From: Rehmannia glutinosa
Lineage: Eukaryota > Streptophyta > Magnoliopsida > Lamiales > Orobanchaceae
Assembly (NCBI GenBank): GCA_016081115.2
Contig: CM071934.1
Span: forward strand, 64,713,267 to 64,777,266
Length of the DNA stretch: 64,000 nucleotides
Direction: 5' to 3'
The translations under genes were made by a program, and so were the position numbers. Below the pieces are notes generated by a model. It had not been told where the DNA came from. It made no database searches and saw only the letters and a program-made list of their open reading frames with translations. Each line of letters opens with the position of its first letter. Position 1 is the first letter of the stretch. Shown here piece by piece: positions 24,901-37,155 of this stretch.

Positions 24901-26247
24901 CTATCGGACCGATTCGACCGATTAATACCCGATCGCGGGCGACTTCCTCGTCTTGCGGTTTTGAATCTATAACGGGACTTATGTTCCACATAATCTTTCA
25001 AGATATCGAAGATTGCTTATTCTTCCGATAATCATCTTCATCCAAATAACTCCACCAACGCCATATTGCTACTCGTGAATTTTCAAAAATTTTCTGAATC
25101 GCTTCCCTGAATCAATCATACTGATTGCTTGTTGATCGCTGTACTTGTATTTTACTTTCTGCTGAGTCAACTTGGTGTGTCGAGCTCATAGTCGAAATGG
25201 ATATGTCGGGGATGGAACCGGGCAGCTCGGTTGCTATTCCACTCTTCCGTCCCCATTGTCCTAATCCCACAACCGAGGGACGGGTGTCCAAGGAAGCGGG
25301 TCGTAATCTTGAGGTATAATCATGATTATGACAGATCCGAGCCTTGCAAGCTCCACTGTGGATTTTGTCTTTGCCTATGGAGCGATAAGGTGACCGGTCT
25401 TGGACCATCTTGCCAGGGAGTTACAAGGTAGAACGAAGGAATCGCTGTCGATCCACACGATTCCGGAGTTATCGGACCCGTTTAGTTGGCGCTACAAATC
25501 CGTGCGCAACCACTACTTGTTTTGCATTGGTTGGCGCTACAAATCCGTACGCAACCATTAATTGTCTTGCATGGGATTGGCGTTACATTAAAATGCGCAA
25601 TCCTACCTGTCTTGCCTGATTCACATAGTGTCTGTGTGACCACGAATGTTTTCTCAAATTGTATAAGTATATTACTTAAATATATTTATCACAACGCTTG
25701 TGGATGTGTGTGAATTCATGCATCATACTCACGCGTTTTCATATAATCTGTTTTCTCGCATTAACTATATATATCACCACACTTGCACATGATCACCCCA
25801 TCCATCGAGATTTATGTCTCATCCCCACCGCTTTCTAACCTTAGATGAGGACTTCGTTGAAGATCTTTGAACGAGGCCACGGATTGAGCCATTGTACTCC
25901 GCTTGTTGGATCTACTATCTTTTGTTGTTGATGTCATTTGGACTTATTACTATTATTTGTTGTTGGACTTACTACTTCTTGTTGTTGTTGTTGGACTCTT
26001 GTATTTCATTTCATTCCTGGCATAAATCGGGCGTAGGACCCTTTGACTTTTAAGTTGTTATCTTTAGATCATATCGGGATGTAATTTGGATTATGGATAT
26101 TGTGGACGTAAGTTGTAATTGTACTTGTTCTTTATTCCATTGCTATTGACTCCTGTTTCATTGGGTTCTCGATGATATTCGCTGCAGATCGTTTGATTAT
26201 TGTATTTAAGTTGTGGATCGTCGTCGCGTCCCGTTTGGGGCGTGACA
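21958..26247 (+). mobile_element. Solo LTR, copy B (uninterrupted)
   Basis: A complete 4290-bp LTR beginning TGTGGAGCCCCGA and ending GTTTGGGGCGTGACA. It is flanked by perfect GACAT duplications (21953-21957 and 26248-26252). No internal domain adjoins it. It is the best reference copy of the family here: it contains a TA microsatellite near 22056-22076, the CTTCAAA minisatellite, three TTGGCG tandem units and the quasi-repeated 'ggact.aattg.aaaat' segments. It lies 14 bp from the end of copy A. Confidence 0.93.
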
Positions 26248-26256
26248 GACATCTCT

Positions 26257-26264
26257 TATTTATA
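26257..26264 (-). promoter_or_regulatory. TATA-like box, possibly the displaced promoter of the RPA-like gene
   Basis: On the minus strand TATAAATA lies just outside LTR copy B. If copies A and B with their contents and one copy of each target duplication are removed, only 76 bases separate this box from the ATG at 5797, a normal plant core-promoter spacing. AT-rich DNA yields such octamers by chance, so this is an inference. Confidence 0.45.
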
Positions 26265-28062
26265 GGCAAGCTAATGGGTATATTTTTGTAATTTTTTCTT
26301 TTATTGGGTAATTTATTCGATTCTTTACAGATTTTGACATGTAAATAATAGAAAAAATCTTTCCAAATTGATTGCTATAGTCAAACTTTCACTTATATCA
26401 TTGGATTGCAATTCTTGTACCATTTTTCAAAGATTCGGATCATTCACATTTGGAATGTATGTACGCACCACGTTTTTCGATTCCATTTAAATTAGATTCA
26501 ATATTTAAATTCAATTAAATGTTTAAGTTGATTAAAAATTAATATTTTACCCAATTTAAATAGATGTTAATAAGTAAGTAATTTATTATTCCCATGCAAT
26601 GTATTGACTGATTAATATATTACCCAAACTAATGAGATTTGTACGTCCCTTGCGTCAAATATTCCTAATTTAACTAATGATTAATATATTCGATTTCAAC
26701 AAAATCCATGATTAAATTGATTTCAACCTACAATGAAATATTTCCATGTTTAAATTGATTTTAATTTGTAATGAAATTTTTCCTTCTTTAAATAAAACTG
26801 CGGATTTTTCGATTTCAATAAAAAAATTTACTGTTAAATTTTCCGTTCTAGAAAAAAAATTCACAGAATAGTAAAATCGTGTACTACTATTTACGGAAGG
26901 GTGTTTTAGGCGGGAAAAACTATAGTTACTATTTAAAGAGGACTCGCTTATTATATATATATATAGATTACAATTCCAAGCTAATGTGATTTTTTTTATT
27001 TTTTAATCTTTGTGTAGTTTAGTAGTCTAACATGATTATTATTTTATCTTATGATAATTTTCATGTATAAGTTCGATCATTATAAATCTTCTAAAATAAA
27101 TTAAAACAACTATTTTCTTTATTAATTTGGAAAATTGTAACAGTGATGTAATCGAACGACGGTTGCAAAAATATTTCCCAAAAAAATGTTTGGTTTGAAA
27201 ATTAGTCCAATAACTATAAAAAAACTCAATTTTGGTCATAATTTCACAGAATTAAACGTGTCGTTCACATGATTGAAATCCAGTGAAATTCCTAATTTAC
27301 GGCGAAATTAGGACCAAAGTGATTTTTATATAGTTATGGGACTATTATGCTTTGCAAAACTAATTTTGCAATTTTGCTTATTATTTATTTTGTGAAAATA
27401 TTTTTATTGTATGTATGAGGTCAAATATATGAAGCGTGGGAGTCTAGTTGGTCATACGTGCCAAATACAAGTATTAGTAGGGGTAGGTCTTGGTCTTTTG
27501 TAATCTTAGCGGGTCAAATCTCGGTTTGAGTAAGCATCAAAATCTACATCTTCTAACAACTCTCTCCTTTAAAATTTTGTGTATGTATAGATTTTTCAGA
27601 TATTAAGCTCAATGAAAAATGTAGTACAAATATAATTAATAAATAATATATAATTTTTTTAATAAAGTTGTGCATTTACTATCATCCGAAGGTTAAATCA
27701 CAATGGAGTACTAAGTAAAAATAAATTTAGATTATTATGAGACGATTTTCCATAAAAAAAACTTTGGGACCATACTTGCAAATAATGAGACTAAAATTGC
27801 AATGTCGGACCATTATTGCAATTTCTGTCAACAACTAACGGCACGTGAGGAGCACATAATGCTTTCTGTTAGGTTTTTTAACGACCATACCAAAAGTGTA
27901 ATTTCAAAATTTTATGGGACTATATTTGTATAAAAAAAACTTTTGGACCAAAAATACAAACTGTCGGACTAAAATCCCAACGGCAACTCCTGTGGACTAA
28001 TATTGCAATCCATCCTCTGCTCTTAAACGTGGCAAATACCCAATGGTCGAGGCCAGCACTCT
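26265..28062. other. AT-rich intergenic region upstream of HRD3A
   Basis: No gene is seen. It contains a 142-bp inverted-repeat element (27203-27344) and a stretch near 27740-28010 with repeated 'ggacca...aaattgcaat' phrases that look like a decayed repeat. Confidence 0.5.
27203..27344. mobile_element. Small inverted-repeat (MITE-like) element
   Basis: TAGTCCAATAACTA at the left matches the complement of TAGTTATGGGACTA at the right with one mismatch. Pairing continues inward imperfectly ('ttttggtcataatttc' against 'gaaattaggaccaaa'). No clear target duplication beyond a possible TA was seen. Confidence 0.45.
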
Positions 28063-28070
28063 TGACGTGG
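28063..28070 (+). promoter_or_regulatory. UPRE-type element (TGACGTGG) upstream of HRD3A
   Basis: TGACGTGG ends 100 bp before the HRD3A start codon, and a second ACGTGG core lies at 28027-28032. TGACGTG(G/A) is the unfolded-protein-response element recognised by XBP1-type bZIP factors (bZIP60/bZIP28 in plants). ERAD genes are commonly induced by ER stress, so the site fits its neighbour; binding is not shown by sequence. Confidence 0.5.
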
Positions 28071-28170
28071 CAAAAGTAATCATATTCTTAGGGAGAGCAC
28101 TATTTCTTTCTTTGCCATTTCATCACAAGGAACAAATTCTAAAGCCAAAAGTTTCAGTCGGAGGCCGGAA

Positions 28171-31100
28171 ATGCTTCACCGGAAAATCAAGCGTCTGAGC
28201 TGCGCCCTCCTGCTTCTCGCCATCCTGCCTCTATCTACTCTCGCGCGCCCATTCGTCCTTGTTCTCTCCCAGGACGACCTCTCCGACCCCGCCGTTGCAT
28301 CCAATCACCCCTCCCCGCCCGACGACGTCTCCGATTTCGACGACTTCCCTGAGTCCGAATCCAAGTCCGACTCTTTCCTCGACCCGGGGTCCTGGTCACC
28401 GCTGTTCGAACCCGATCCGAATTTCCAAAACCCTAACCCTAATGATGATGATGAGGTGTTTTATTACAATGGGGTGAGGAAGATGGTGGAGGCGGCGAGT
28501 AGAGGAGAATTTAGGATTATGGAGGAGGCTGCTGCGGAGATCGAGGCTGCGGCAGCGGTGGGCCAGCCGCAGGGGCAGTCGGTGATGGGGTTTTTGTATA
28601 ATATGGGAATTGGAAGGGAGAGGAGCGAGGGGAAGGCGTTTTTGCATCATTATTTTGCAGCGCAGGGTGGGAATATGCAGTCGAAGATGGCCTTAGCATA
28701 TACTTACTATCGCCAGGAAGTAAGCTTTTTGCCCCTTCTTTTTAGAGGTTAATTTTTTAGAAATAATTGCGAGGATATTATGGTATATGAACATGTTTGT
28801 TTTATGATTTCCTAGTCTTTATTGAGCTCAGATTGGTTGTTGGACGCAGTCTAATGAGATTAAATGTGTTATGCTATGGTAGTATATTTTGAAGAAATTT
28901 AGGACTGTCAGAGTGAGGAATCTTTTAAAATTTGTGCAGTGATGCATTGGGTATAGAATTAGAATCATGGTTTGCAAGAATGGTCACAGTCGCTGTTACG
29001 GAAGTCATGGTTTCAGTTCTATTGCACTGTATTGGAATGGTTGCTGCCGTTCCACAACCTCTGTTTTGTTCTTTTACTTAAAGGGCTCAAATTTTGTGAA
29101 AGAATCACCTTTGCTATTCCATTCCACTTTTTCCCATCTTTTCTATGATTTACAAAAGAATCATCTCTTGTATCTTTCCATCTTCATGTGAAAAAGCTCC
29201 TTGAAAACTGTTGCAAAGCTGAAACAGAGTACATATTTTTCTCCACCGTTAACCATTCAAACTGCATGGCTCCTATTTATTGGCTGTCCCACCGAGGTGT
29301 TCCCTCTGTCCATGCTCCTGTCATGATAACCTGGAATCTTGTAACCTCACGCTCCACTCCCCTTCCAATCCTACTGTTCTGGGCTGAGATAGCGGAGATC
29401 TTGCAAACCATGGCTGGGATTTTGATGGAAATATGGTGCATCTCGTCATTGTGACTAAACTTTGCTATTAAATTCTGGTTACTTTCTGTTCTGTTCATAT
29501 GGAGGGTGAATTTTGGTAGAAATTTTGATGGGGCTTGGAGAGGAATACAAAATTTGTGGTTTTTTTTGCAGTTGGGAATTTAATGACAGGATTACGATGG
29601 AAGTCTCTGGAACTAAAGAATTTTATGGAATCTGTCACTTACAAAAATTATTCTCTTTCCTAATGCAGTAACATACTTTAAGAAAAGGAATTTGACGATT
29701 TAGGTATGCCAGGAAGACATATGCCAAACAATTTGTATTTTTCCGTGTTAAGAGACCACTAGAAGTAGCAATTTCTCTGGGAAATAGTGATTTTAGTTGG
29801 CGTACTCATAGCTCTTGGTCAGAAGTTGGCATGAGATTTGACATTTTCACATATGCATCCAGAAAGTATGATTTACTGCACTGGGAATGTGATTATAGAT
29901 TTTGACTCAATACATTGTCTGGTAGGACAAAGAACTTGGGTGAGGAATGGGTGAAAAATCTGTTTGCAGAATTTGAATCATCTCTATCATCGTTTTTGAA
30001 TGTCAAAGTTGCTTCAAGGCGCAGTAGTATCATAGGCCTAATAAAAGGCACCAGCATGCGCCTTATCTTAGGAAGGCTAAAAAATGCATGTTCTTCAGGA
30101 TATATTAGTTATATCTGTAATTCAATAAATATATAAGACTCAAAAAGATGTAATTTCTTGAATTTTATAACAATAGCACTGACTACAACAAATTCTTGGT
30201 CTCTGTACGTTCCCAAGAATTTCCTTATTTTAGCTGATACAACATATTTCCTAAACTTTCATCGAGTTATTCTCGCCTCCAAACTTTCATCAAGTTATTC
30301 TTACCTCCAGAAACTCCCACTCATTTCAGAACTTAAATATAGAAATACCGTGGATTTTACTACTTGATTAAGGAATGTTTTAAACATTCGCTGCTTTAGG
30401 TCACCATAGCATTTAAAAGCAAAAGGCTACAACGAGTACCTTTTTCAAGCCCTGTGACTTTGGCCAAAAAATACCTCTAGGCTTTAAGTCATGTGACAAG
30501 GTGTACTTCAGTAACCATGTTCTACACATAATGAGAAAAATACCTATACATTAATAAGAAAAATAAGCTCCTACTTCGTCATAGTTGACATGGGTCTTTA
30601 CATGCATAAAATAGAATGTCATCAATGTCAAATTCAGAATTAAAATTCCCTTATATGTTATTTCTTTGTGCTCAAAATTCCCATTGTATGAGGGTCTTTT
30701 CTTTCAAACAATTTTCCTCTGTCCTAATATTATTGTGTTACTTTTTAACTTGGCATTAAATTTTAGATGAGAGTTGCAAAAGTGAAATTTTGATTTGTTT
30801 GTGATAGAAATCTGTTGCCCTATTTTTATCAAATTTTCAATACAAAATCCTGGATGTTCGAAAGCAGTGTTATAACATTCACTTTTAATTTATCGTTCAG
30901 TTAAGTTAATTAGTGTTATAACACCTAATTAAAACACACACAACGGAAACAGAAATAACACTAGGATTTTTAACGTGCTTAGATTCCTCAATCTTACTGC
31001 ACAAGGCAACGCCCAAAGACAACAATTTACTAATTTGAAAAACAGTTATTACAAATACAATCTATGGTTTTACAGAATTTAAAGACCCCCTCTTTAAATA

Positions 31101-34100
31101 AAGACCATTCTTTGTGTTATACTAATCCCAAGATGTTTTCTCCTCAAACCCAGCAGAGCTGAATCCCTCCAACTCCTAATGCCTTTGAATGGCTAATTCG
31201 ATCCACTCACGTAGACCTTCACTTTCTTCTCCCAAAGAATGTATTGAGTAGAAAACCTTGTCTCACATTAAATCACTTGAGTGGCACTATGTAGTTCATC
31301 CACTTAGTTTTTTCAATGTTATCGACTAGTATATATGCAACTGTCGTGTGTGTAATTCTCTTAATATCGGGTCATTATTTGCTGCATATCAATCACAATG
31401 ATCTTTCTTGATTCTTTCCTTGTTTGGAAGAACTTGCAAAATCTCACATTTCCTGATAAAATGAAATCAAGAAGAACAAATAGATAAATCATATAAATTA
31501 AATCAGATCAATTATAGGCATTTAATTGCTGCAAATCAATCATGAAAATCTTCGTGATTCTTTCCTTATCTAAAAATGTTATAAGATCTTATCCTTACCA
31601 AATCAAAGCAAATCAAGAATATTAATTAGTTATCAAGATAAAGTCAATGCAAATCAATTAAGACAACTAATCAAATATTCTAGCATCATAACCTGCCAAA
31701 ATAAACGAGTAAACAACCTCGTTCAAAATCTGTCCAATGTTAGTCACGCTAGTGTTGTAACACATGTATACAACACTACATGTACGCTACTAAAGTTGAA
31801 CCAACTTACCAAAACTGCCAACTTCTGACATTAACATTGGACCTTTTGCCCTCATAAAGAATGGATGAGAGTAATTGGGTCGCATCATGACATCATTATT
31901 TTGATAAATTGAGGTGGTGCTTATGGTAAAAAGATTATATTTTAGGAAGTTTCTTCTTTTGAAATATCCCAATAGGAACAAGCAGCACAGCTTACTTATC
32001 TAACAACATGGTGGAAGAAGTTGAGTACTATAGGATGTTTTCATTCTTTTAGTTGATGATGAGTCCACAGCATTGAGAAATGATGGCAAAATTTCTGTTT
32101 TGAATACTTATTCCCATGTTTTCATAATGGAAATGTTTTCTGTACGTGTCTGGTCACTAAACATCCGGTATTCAGGTTAGTAATGAGAAAATGGAAGAAT
32201 ATATATGCATCTTTGCTAGAGGTACCATGGCAGTTTTGTATTTCTGTTACCATTGCTTAGATTCTTATTGTGTCAGAACATCTATGCTAGATTGCTATAG
32301 TTCCAAAATATACATTCATTTGATATATAAATAAATTTTTAACTGTTCTTCAAACTAGAGCTAGTTAGACATTTTAACTTGCAGAGGTTGGATGAAAAAT
32401 CACTTTAAAGTTAGGTCGTGGAACTTGGATGAGTTAAAATCCTTGGTTTGCACCTAGAATGAGAACATACAGAATTTTATTCTCACGATGCAAGGGAAAA
32501 ACTATTTCATCTATGTTTCTACAATTGGTTTCTCTCAAATACACACGCTTCTTATTACTTTGCTAGATGACTCATTAGACAAAGTAGATTTTGATTTAGA
32601 CTCAAATGGCTGATGGCTCATACTTTTTGTTCAAAAGATTTGGTTGACCAAGCTTAAGACCACATTAACAATGTGGAGCAAATTATGTGTTGACGAAAGC
32701 AGGATTTAGCTCTTAAAGAAAAAAAAAAAAGGGAATACTGCTTGAATAGTAAGATGTCAATTTATTACTGAAGGGAAGAGAATGAGAACCGGAAGAATGA
32801 AAAGAATACAACTGCTGGTTGTTCTGCTGAGTTGGAGTCATATTTTATTTTGAGTAGGACAATCTCATCATTGAAGAAGCTGTTGTTTAAATTTTGTCAT
32901 GTTTGTTGATCCATATTTATTTGGTGCAGATGCATGACAAAGCAGTTAAGTTATATGCTGAATTGGCAGAGGTAGCAGTAAATAGTTTTCTCATCTCAAA
33001 GGACTCACCTGTGATTGAACCAATTAGAATCCACAATGGTGCTGAGGAAAACAAAGAAGCTCTCAGGAAGTCCAGAGGAGAGGAGGATGAAGATTTCAGA
33101 TTTTGGAGTACCAGGCACAAAAAGGGAATGCAGGAGCTATGTATAAAATTGGAATATTTTTATTATTTTGGTCTGAGAGGCGTGAGGCGTGATCATGCTA
33201 AGGCATTGAGGTGGTTCTCAAAGGCAGTAGAGAAGGGTGAGCCTAGGTCGATGGAACTTCTTGGGGAGATATATGCAAGAGGCGCAGGGGTTGAAAGGAA
33301 CTATACTAAGGCTCTAGAATGGCTTACGCTTGCATCAAGGCAACAACTTTATTCAGCGTACAATGGCATGGGATATTTATATGTGAAGGGTTACGGAGTG
33401 GAGAAGAAGAACTACACCAAGGTATCATTTTCCTTGTTAGCTCATGTATATCTTCTTTTCATTGTTTTCTCATGCTCTCCCCTTCCCTGTTCCTCCTCTT
33501 CCCTCTCACGTGTGTCCGCATGTCATTCTCTATTAATTTCTCTTTTTACTATGTGCTATTATATGTTTTTTCTCACTTTCCAGTTGCTCTTTTTCTCTGC
33601 ATTTTTTACTGTTCCAGTCGATAAAAATAGTGACATGTAAGTATGGCCCAATGACAACTTCTCTGTCACAGGCAAAAGAATACTTTGAGAAAGCTGCTGA
33701 CAACGAAGAACCTGGTGGGTTTTACAACCTTGGGGTGATGTATCTCAAGGGACTTGGGTTGAAGCGGGACCTAAAAATAGCAACCAAGTACTTTGCACTT
33801 GCTGCTAATGCAGGTCAACCAAAAGCATTCTACCAATTAGCAAAGATGTTTCATACCGGTGTGGGGCTCAAGAAGAATCTTCCTATGGTAAGTTTTATGG
33901 TTTCTTATTCTCCTACTTTTTCTCCACCTGACCTAAATAGTGTCTCTCTTTCTGAGTGATTAGATTATGGACTGTCTGTTTAGCTCACTCTCTGTTTGAA
34001 CAACTTTGGACGAAATGTTGTGTCATTTGCCTTATCGTCATGCGTTTCCTTTTAAAGGATTTCCTCTTTAGGTTCTTTTTTTCTCCTTTCTCTTACCTTT

Positions 34101-36208
34101 GATGGTGGAATGCTCTTCTGTTTTTCTTGTTTGTTTCTTTCCATATTTATTTTTGACAAATGGAGACTGAAAGAATAAATGCTTTTGTGCATCTGATGAT
34201 CATTGTGTTCTTCATTTTAGGCAACAGCGTTATATAAACTAGTTGCAGAGCGTGGACCATGGAGTTCCTTGTCTAGATGGGCACTAGAGTCGTATCTAAA
34301 AGGTGATATTGGCAAGGCTTTTCTTTTGTACTCAAGAATGGCGGAGATAGGATATGAGGTGGCACAAAGTAATGCTGCTTGGATTCTTGACAAATATGGG
34401 GAACGTAGTATGTGCATGGGGGAATCAGGACTCTGCACAGATGCTGAAAGGCATCAACGTGCGCATGCATTGTGGTGGAAAGCTTCTGAGCAGGGTAATG
34501 AACATGCTGCTTTGCTGATAGGGGATGCATATTACTATGGTCGGGTATGTTAACTGCATCTAGACCATTCTATATTTTCTTGATGAGGATGTGAAATTTT
34601 CGAGCCTTCTTTGTTGTGATGATAAAGACCTTTATTTGAAATTGCTGTTTAAGAGTTCATCTAAACTTATTTATCATCTACACTTATTTATCCTGCTCTT
34701 CTACTCTATAGGGTACAGATCGGGATTACGATCGTGCAGCCGAGGCCTATATGCATGCTAAATCTCAGTCCAATGCTCAAGCCATGTTCAACCTTGGGTA
34801 CATGCATGAGCATGGGCAAGGACTACCACTGGATCTTCACCTTGCCAAGCGTTACTACGATCAAGCGTTAGAAGTTGATCCTGCCGCAAAGTTGCCAGTA
34901 TCACTAGCCCTTGCCAGCCTGTGGATACGAAGAAATTATGCCAACAGTTTCCTTGTGAGTATATCTTATTGTACTGCTTCAGTTCACCTTTGTCTTTGCT
35001 TGCTTTAATTGGGCTGTGATATCACAGTGAATATGGGTACATGTTTCCATATTATAACTAAAACTATGGTATAAAAATATCAAATTTGTTTCTATGTTTT
35101 TAATTTCCCTGGTTTCTGGTCTGTAATTTTGATTCTTGGAGATAGTAACTTTCTTGGAAAAGATTGTTTGTCCTTTCTAATGAGTTTTAGACATCAAACT
35201 TTATTATGGATAATGGACCACCTTTACTTGCCAAAAACATCCTGCAAACAGGCTTGTGCCATTATCTAAGGGCACTTCATATAGATATCATTATGATTAC
35301 GTTAAAATTAGTTATTAATTAATTTTAGATTAATCACTTTCCATAAAACATTGTTGATTAAATTAAAAATGGGCTTTCTGACATATAAGCTATGCGAAAA
35401 AGATATGTCGAATTTTTTAAATTCGGCCATATTTGTTTACCTTCCAGATTGCACTTGGCTGGAGGTTCCTTTTCTCGTATATTTGTTTGATTTTAAACTG
35501 ATCAAGTTTAACAAAGAAATTGTATTATCAATCATTTCCAATTTAACTAAGAAACTAGTAATTAAAAAAAGTAATGAAAACATTTATGTAAAAAATCAGA
35601 AAAACTATTCTTTTTACTTTTCCCCCTTCCGGCTCTGCTGTTTAATCTAATGACGTATTTTGAATGCACTGATTTGTGTTACTGAACTTTCGATCCTGTT
35701 GGATTGGTGAGTCTCAGGAGTTGGGTATGCCTATCTGAAACACCTTATCTTAATAGACTATGGTGGTACTGCAGGTGGTAGCCCTGTGGTTTGATAACAA
35801 TGCAGAGCTAGCTTAAACCTTCTGATTTTTGCGTGCACCGCATTTTTGATTTCAACTAATGAAATCGACCTTTTCTATTCATATGGTTTATGTTTCATTT
35901 TGTAGGAAAAATTGAACAAAAAAGATGGTAGTTTCTTCTAATCTGCCTAATTTGGTATATCGACTTAATTTTTTGGTCACTTTGTTTAATAGGTTGATAT
36001 GATTGATTCACTTCCTGAAGTTTATCCAAAAGTGGAGGGTTGGGTGGAAAATGTGATAATGGAGGAAGGAAATGCAACGATTCTGACGCTCTTTGTTTGC
36101 CTCCTTACTGTTCTTTACTTAAGGGAGCGGCAAAGGAGACATGCTGTTGCTGGTGACATAGTTCCCCCACAGCAACCTGTTGAGCAAGCTGCACCTCTGC
36201 TTAATTGA
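28171..36208 (+). CDS. HRD3A: HRD3A: SEL1L/Hrd3 subunit of the ER-associated degradation ligase
   Basis: Six exons (28171-28719, 32930-33421, 33672-33887, 34221-34544, 34712-34954 and 35993-36208) give 679 residues, close to Arabidopsis HRD3A/EBS5. All introns are phase 0 with GT-AG borders. HRD3/SEL1L recruits misfolded glycoproteins to the HRD1 ubiquitin ligase in the ER membrane. Residues 1-25 form a signal peptide and an acidic linker follows. SEL1-type repeats run from about residue 140 to 600, with characteristic stretches such as 'ALAYTYY', 'GEIYARGAGVERNYTKALEW', 'GYLYVKGYGVEKKNYTK', 'FHTGVGLKKN' and 'GYMHEHGQGLPLDLHLAKRY'. One membrane segment lies at about 637-651 ('ILTLFVCLLTVLYL'), with a short basic cytosolic tail after it. 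In exon 2 a missing base after 33097 and an extra T in the run at 33157-33161 shift the frame for residues 240-260, replacing a conserved repeat segment before the frame returns. This could be a real compensated change or two assembly errors. Confidence 0.95.
28720..32929 (+). other. Long first intron of HRD3A (4210 bp)
   Basis: It runs from the donor GTAAGC to the acceptor TTTGGTGCAG. No coding sequence is supported; the ORFs at 28967-30367 are chance frames. It contains the LTR-like insertion at 30914-31762. Confidence 0.8.
30914..31762 (-). mobile_element. Candidate Ty1-copia-type solo LTR in HRD3A intron 1
   Basis: On the minus strand the 849-bp block starts TGTTACAACACTAG and ends GGTGTTATAACA. 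Near its end are 'gttaaaaatcctagtg' and a 'ttccgttgtgtgtg' phrase common at copia LTR ends. A second TGTTATAACA at 30873-30882 makes the left border uncertain. No matching 5-bp target duplication was found, so the call is tentative. Confidence 0.45.
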
Positions 36209-36559
36209 AACTTGTCTATACTTTTGTTGTAAGAAAGGGAAATCGAGGATGTGGCTTCTCTGATCTCTCTCACTGAAGAGGTAAGATTCTTTTGCAGGAA
36301 GGTGTATAGGTGTTTGATTTTTGTGAGCTTCGTTGAAGAGTAAACTTTTTTCTTCATGCATGTTGTATAATAGAGGGGTTTTCCAAAATGTGGAAACAAA
36401 CATAGAATTTTTTAGTTCTAGATTCAATACTATCTGGCGGATAAGCGACATTTATCATTTGTACAAATGAACAATGAACTGACAAATGAGAAATGATTAG
36501 GTTTTACAATAATAAGGTTATAACTTTCATTGCTCAAAATAGTGTTATGTTATCCCATA
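36209..36559. other. HRD3A 3' flank
   Basis: Probable 3' untranslated region and intergenic sequence. No clear polyadenylation signal can be singled out. Confidence 0.4.
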
Positions 36560-36567
36560 CTTGTGTG

Positions 36568-37147
36568 CTCTGTTAGTTAATTCGCGTATTATACTCGTAT
36601 AGTACCCGTACGTACGAATAATTGAAAAATACTTCCGTCTCCCGTACAGATTCTGAAGCGGCGTTAAATACTCCGTATTTTTCAAATAAAACGTTTAATA
36701 CTCGTATTATTGTTATCCGTATAATACTTGGCGAATAAAACTTCATTTTAATATTTTTATAATATTTAAATAAATCAAAAAATCATTAAAAATTTATTTA
36801 TAAGTATAATTACAATATTAGAAAATAATAAATAATAATATTAATAATAAATAAGTGTATTAATAATTTAAAGTAAATTAATAAAGTACCTAAAATTAAT
36901 TTTAATATAATATAGACATAAGTATGAATCACAATCTATGTAAATATCTTTTGTTAAAATAAGCCGTATTATTACTCTCGAATAATTATTTTATATTCGT
37001 ATTAAATCCGTCACGTCTATTGTTCCGTATTTTAAATATTTTCGTATTTTTGCGATTTTTTCGCCGTAACTTTCAAAAAAATATTCATAATATACTTTAA
37101 ATGCGTCTAAATAACGAACTTTTTCCGTCCGTATTTAACTAACAGAG
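36568..37147. mobile_element. hAT-type MITE, 580 bp
   Basis: Terminal inverted repeats begin CTCTGTTAGTTAA at the left and match the complement of TTAACTAACAGAG at the right. They are flanked by a perfect 8-bp duplication CTTGTGTG (36560-36567 and 37148-37155), the length expected for hAT transposition. Many CGTAT/ATACG motifs in both orientations crowd the ends, like hAT subterminal transposase-binding motifs. There is no coding sequence, so it would depend on a transposase from elsewhere. Confidence 0.85.
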
Positions 37148-37155
37148 CTTGTGTG

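Noticed and set aside
28259..28699. Pro/Ser/Thr-rich ORFs on both strands over HRD3A exon 1
   Set aside because: They are shadow frames of the HRD3A coding exon.
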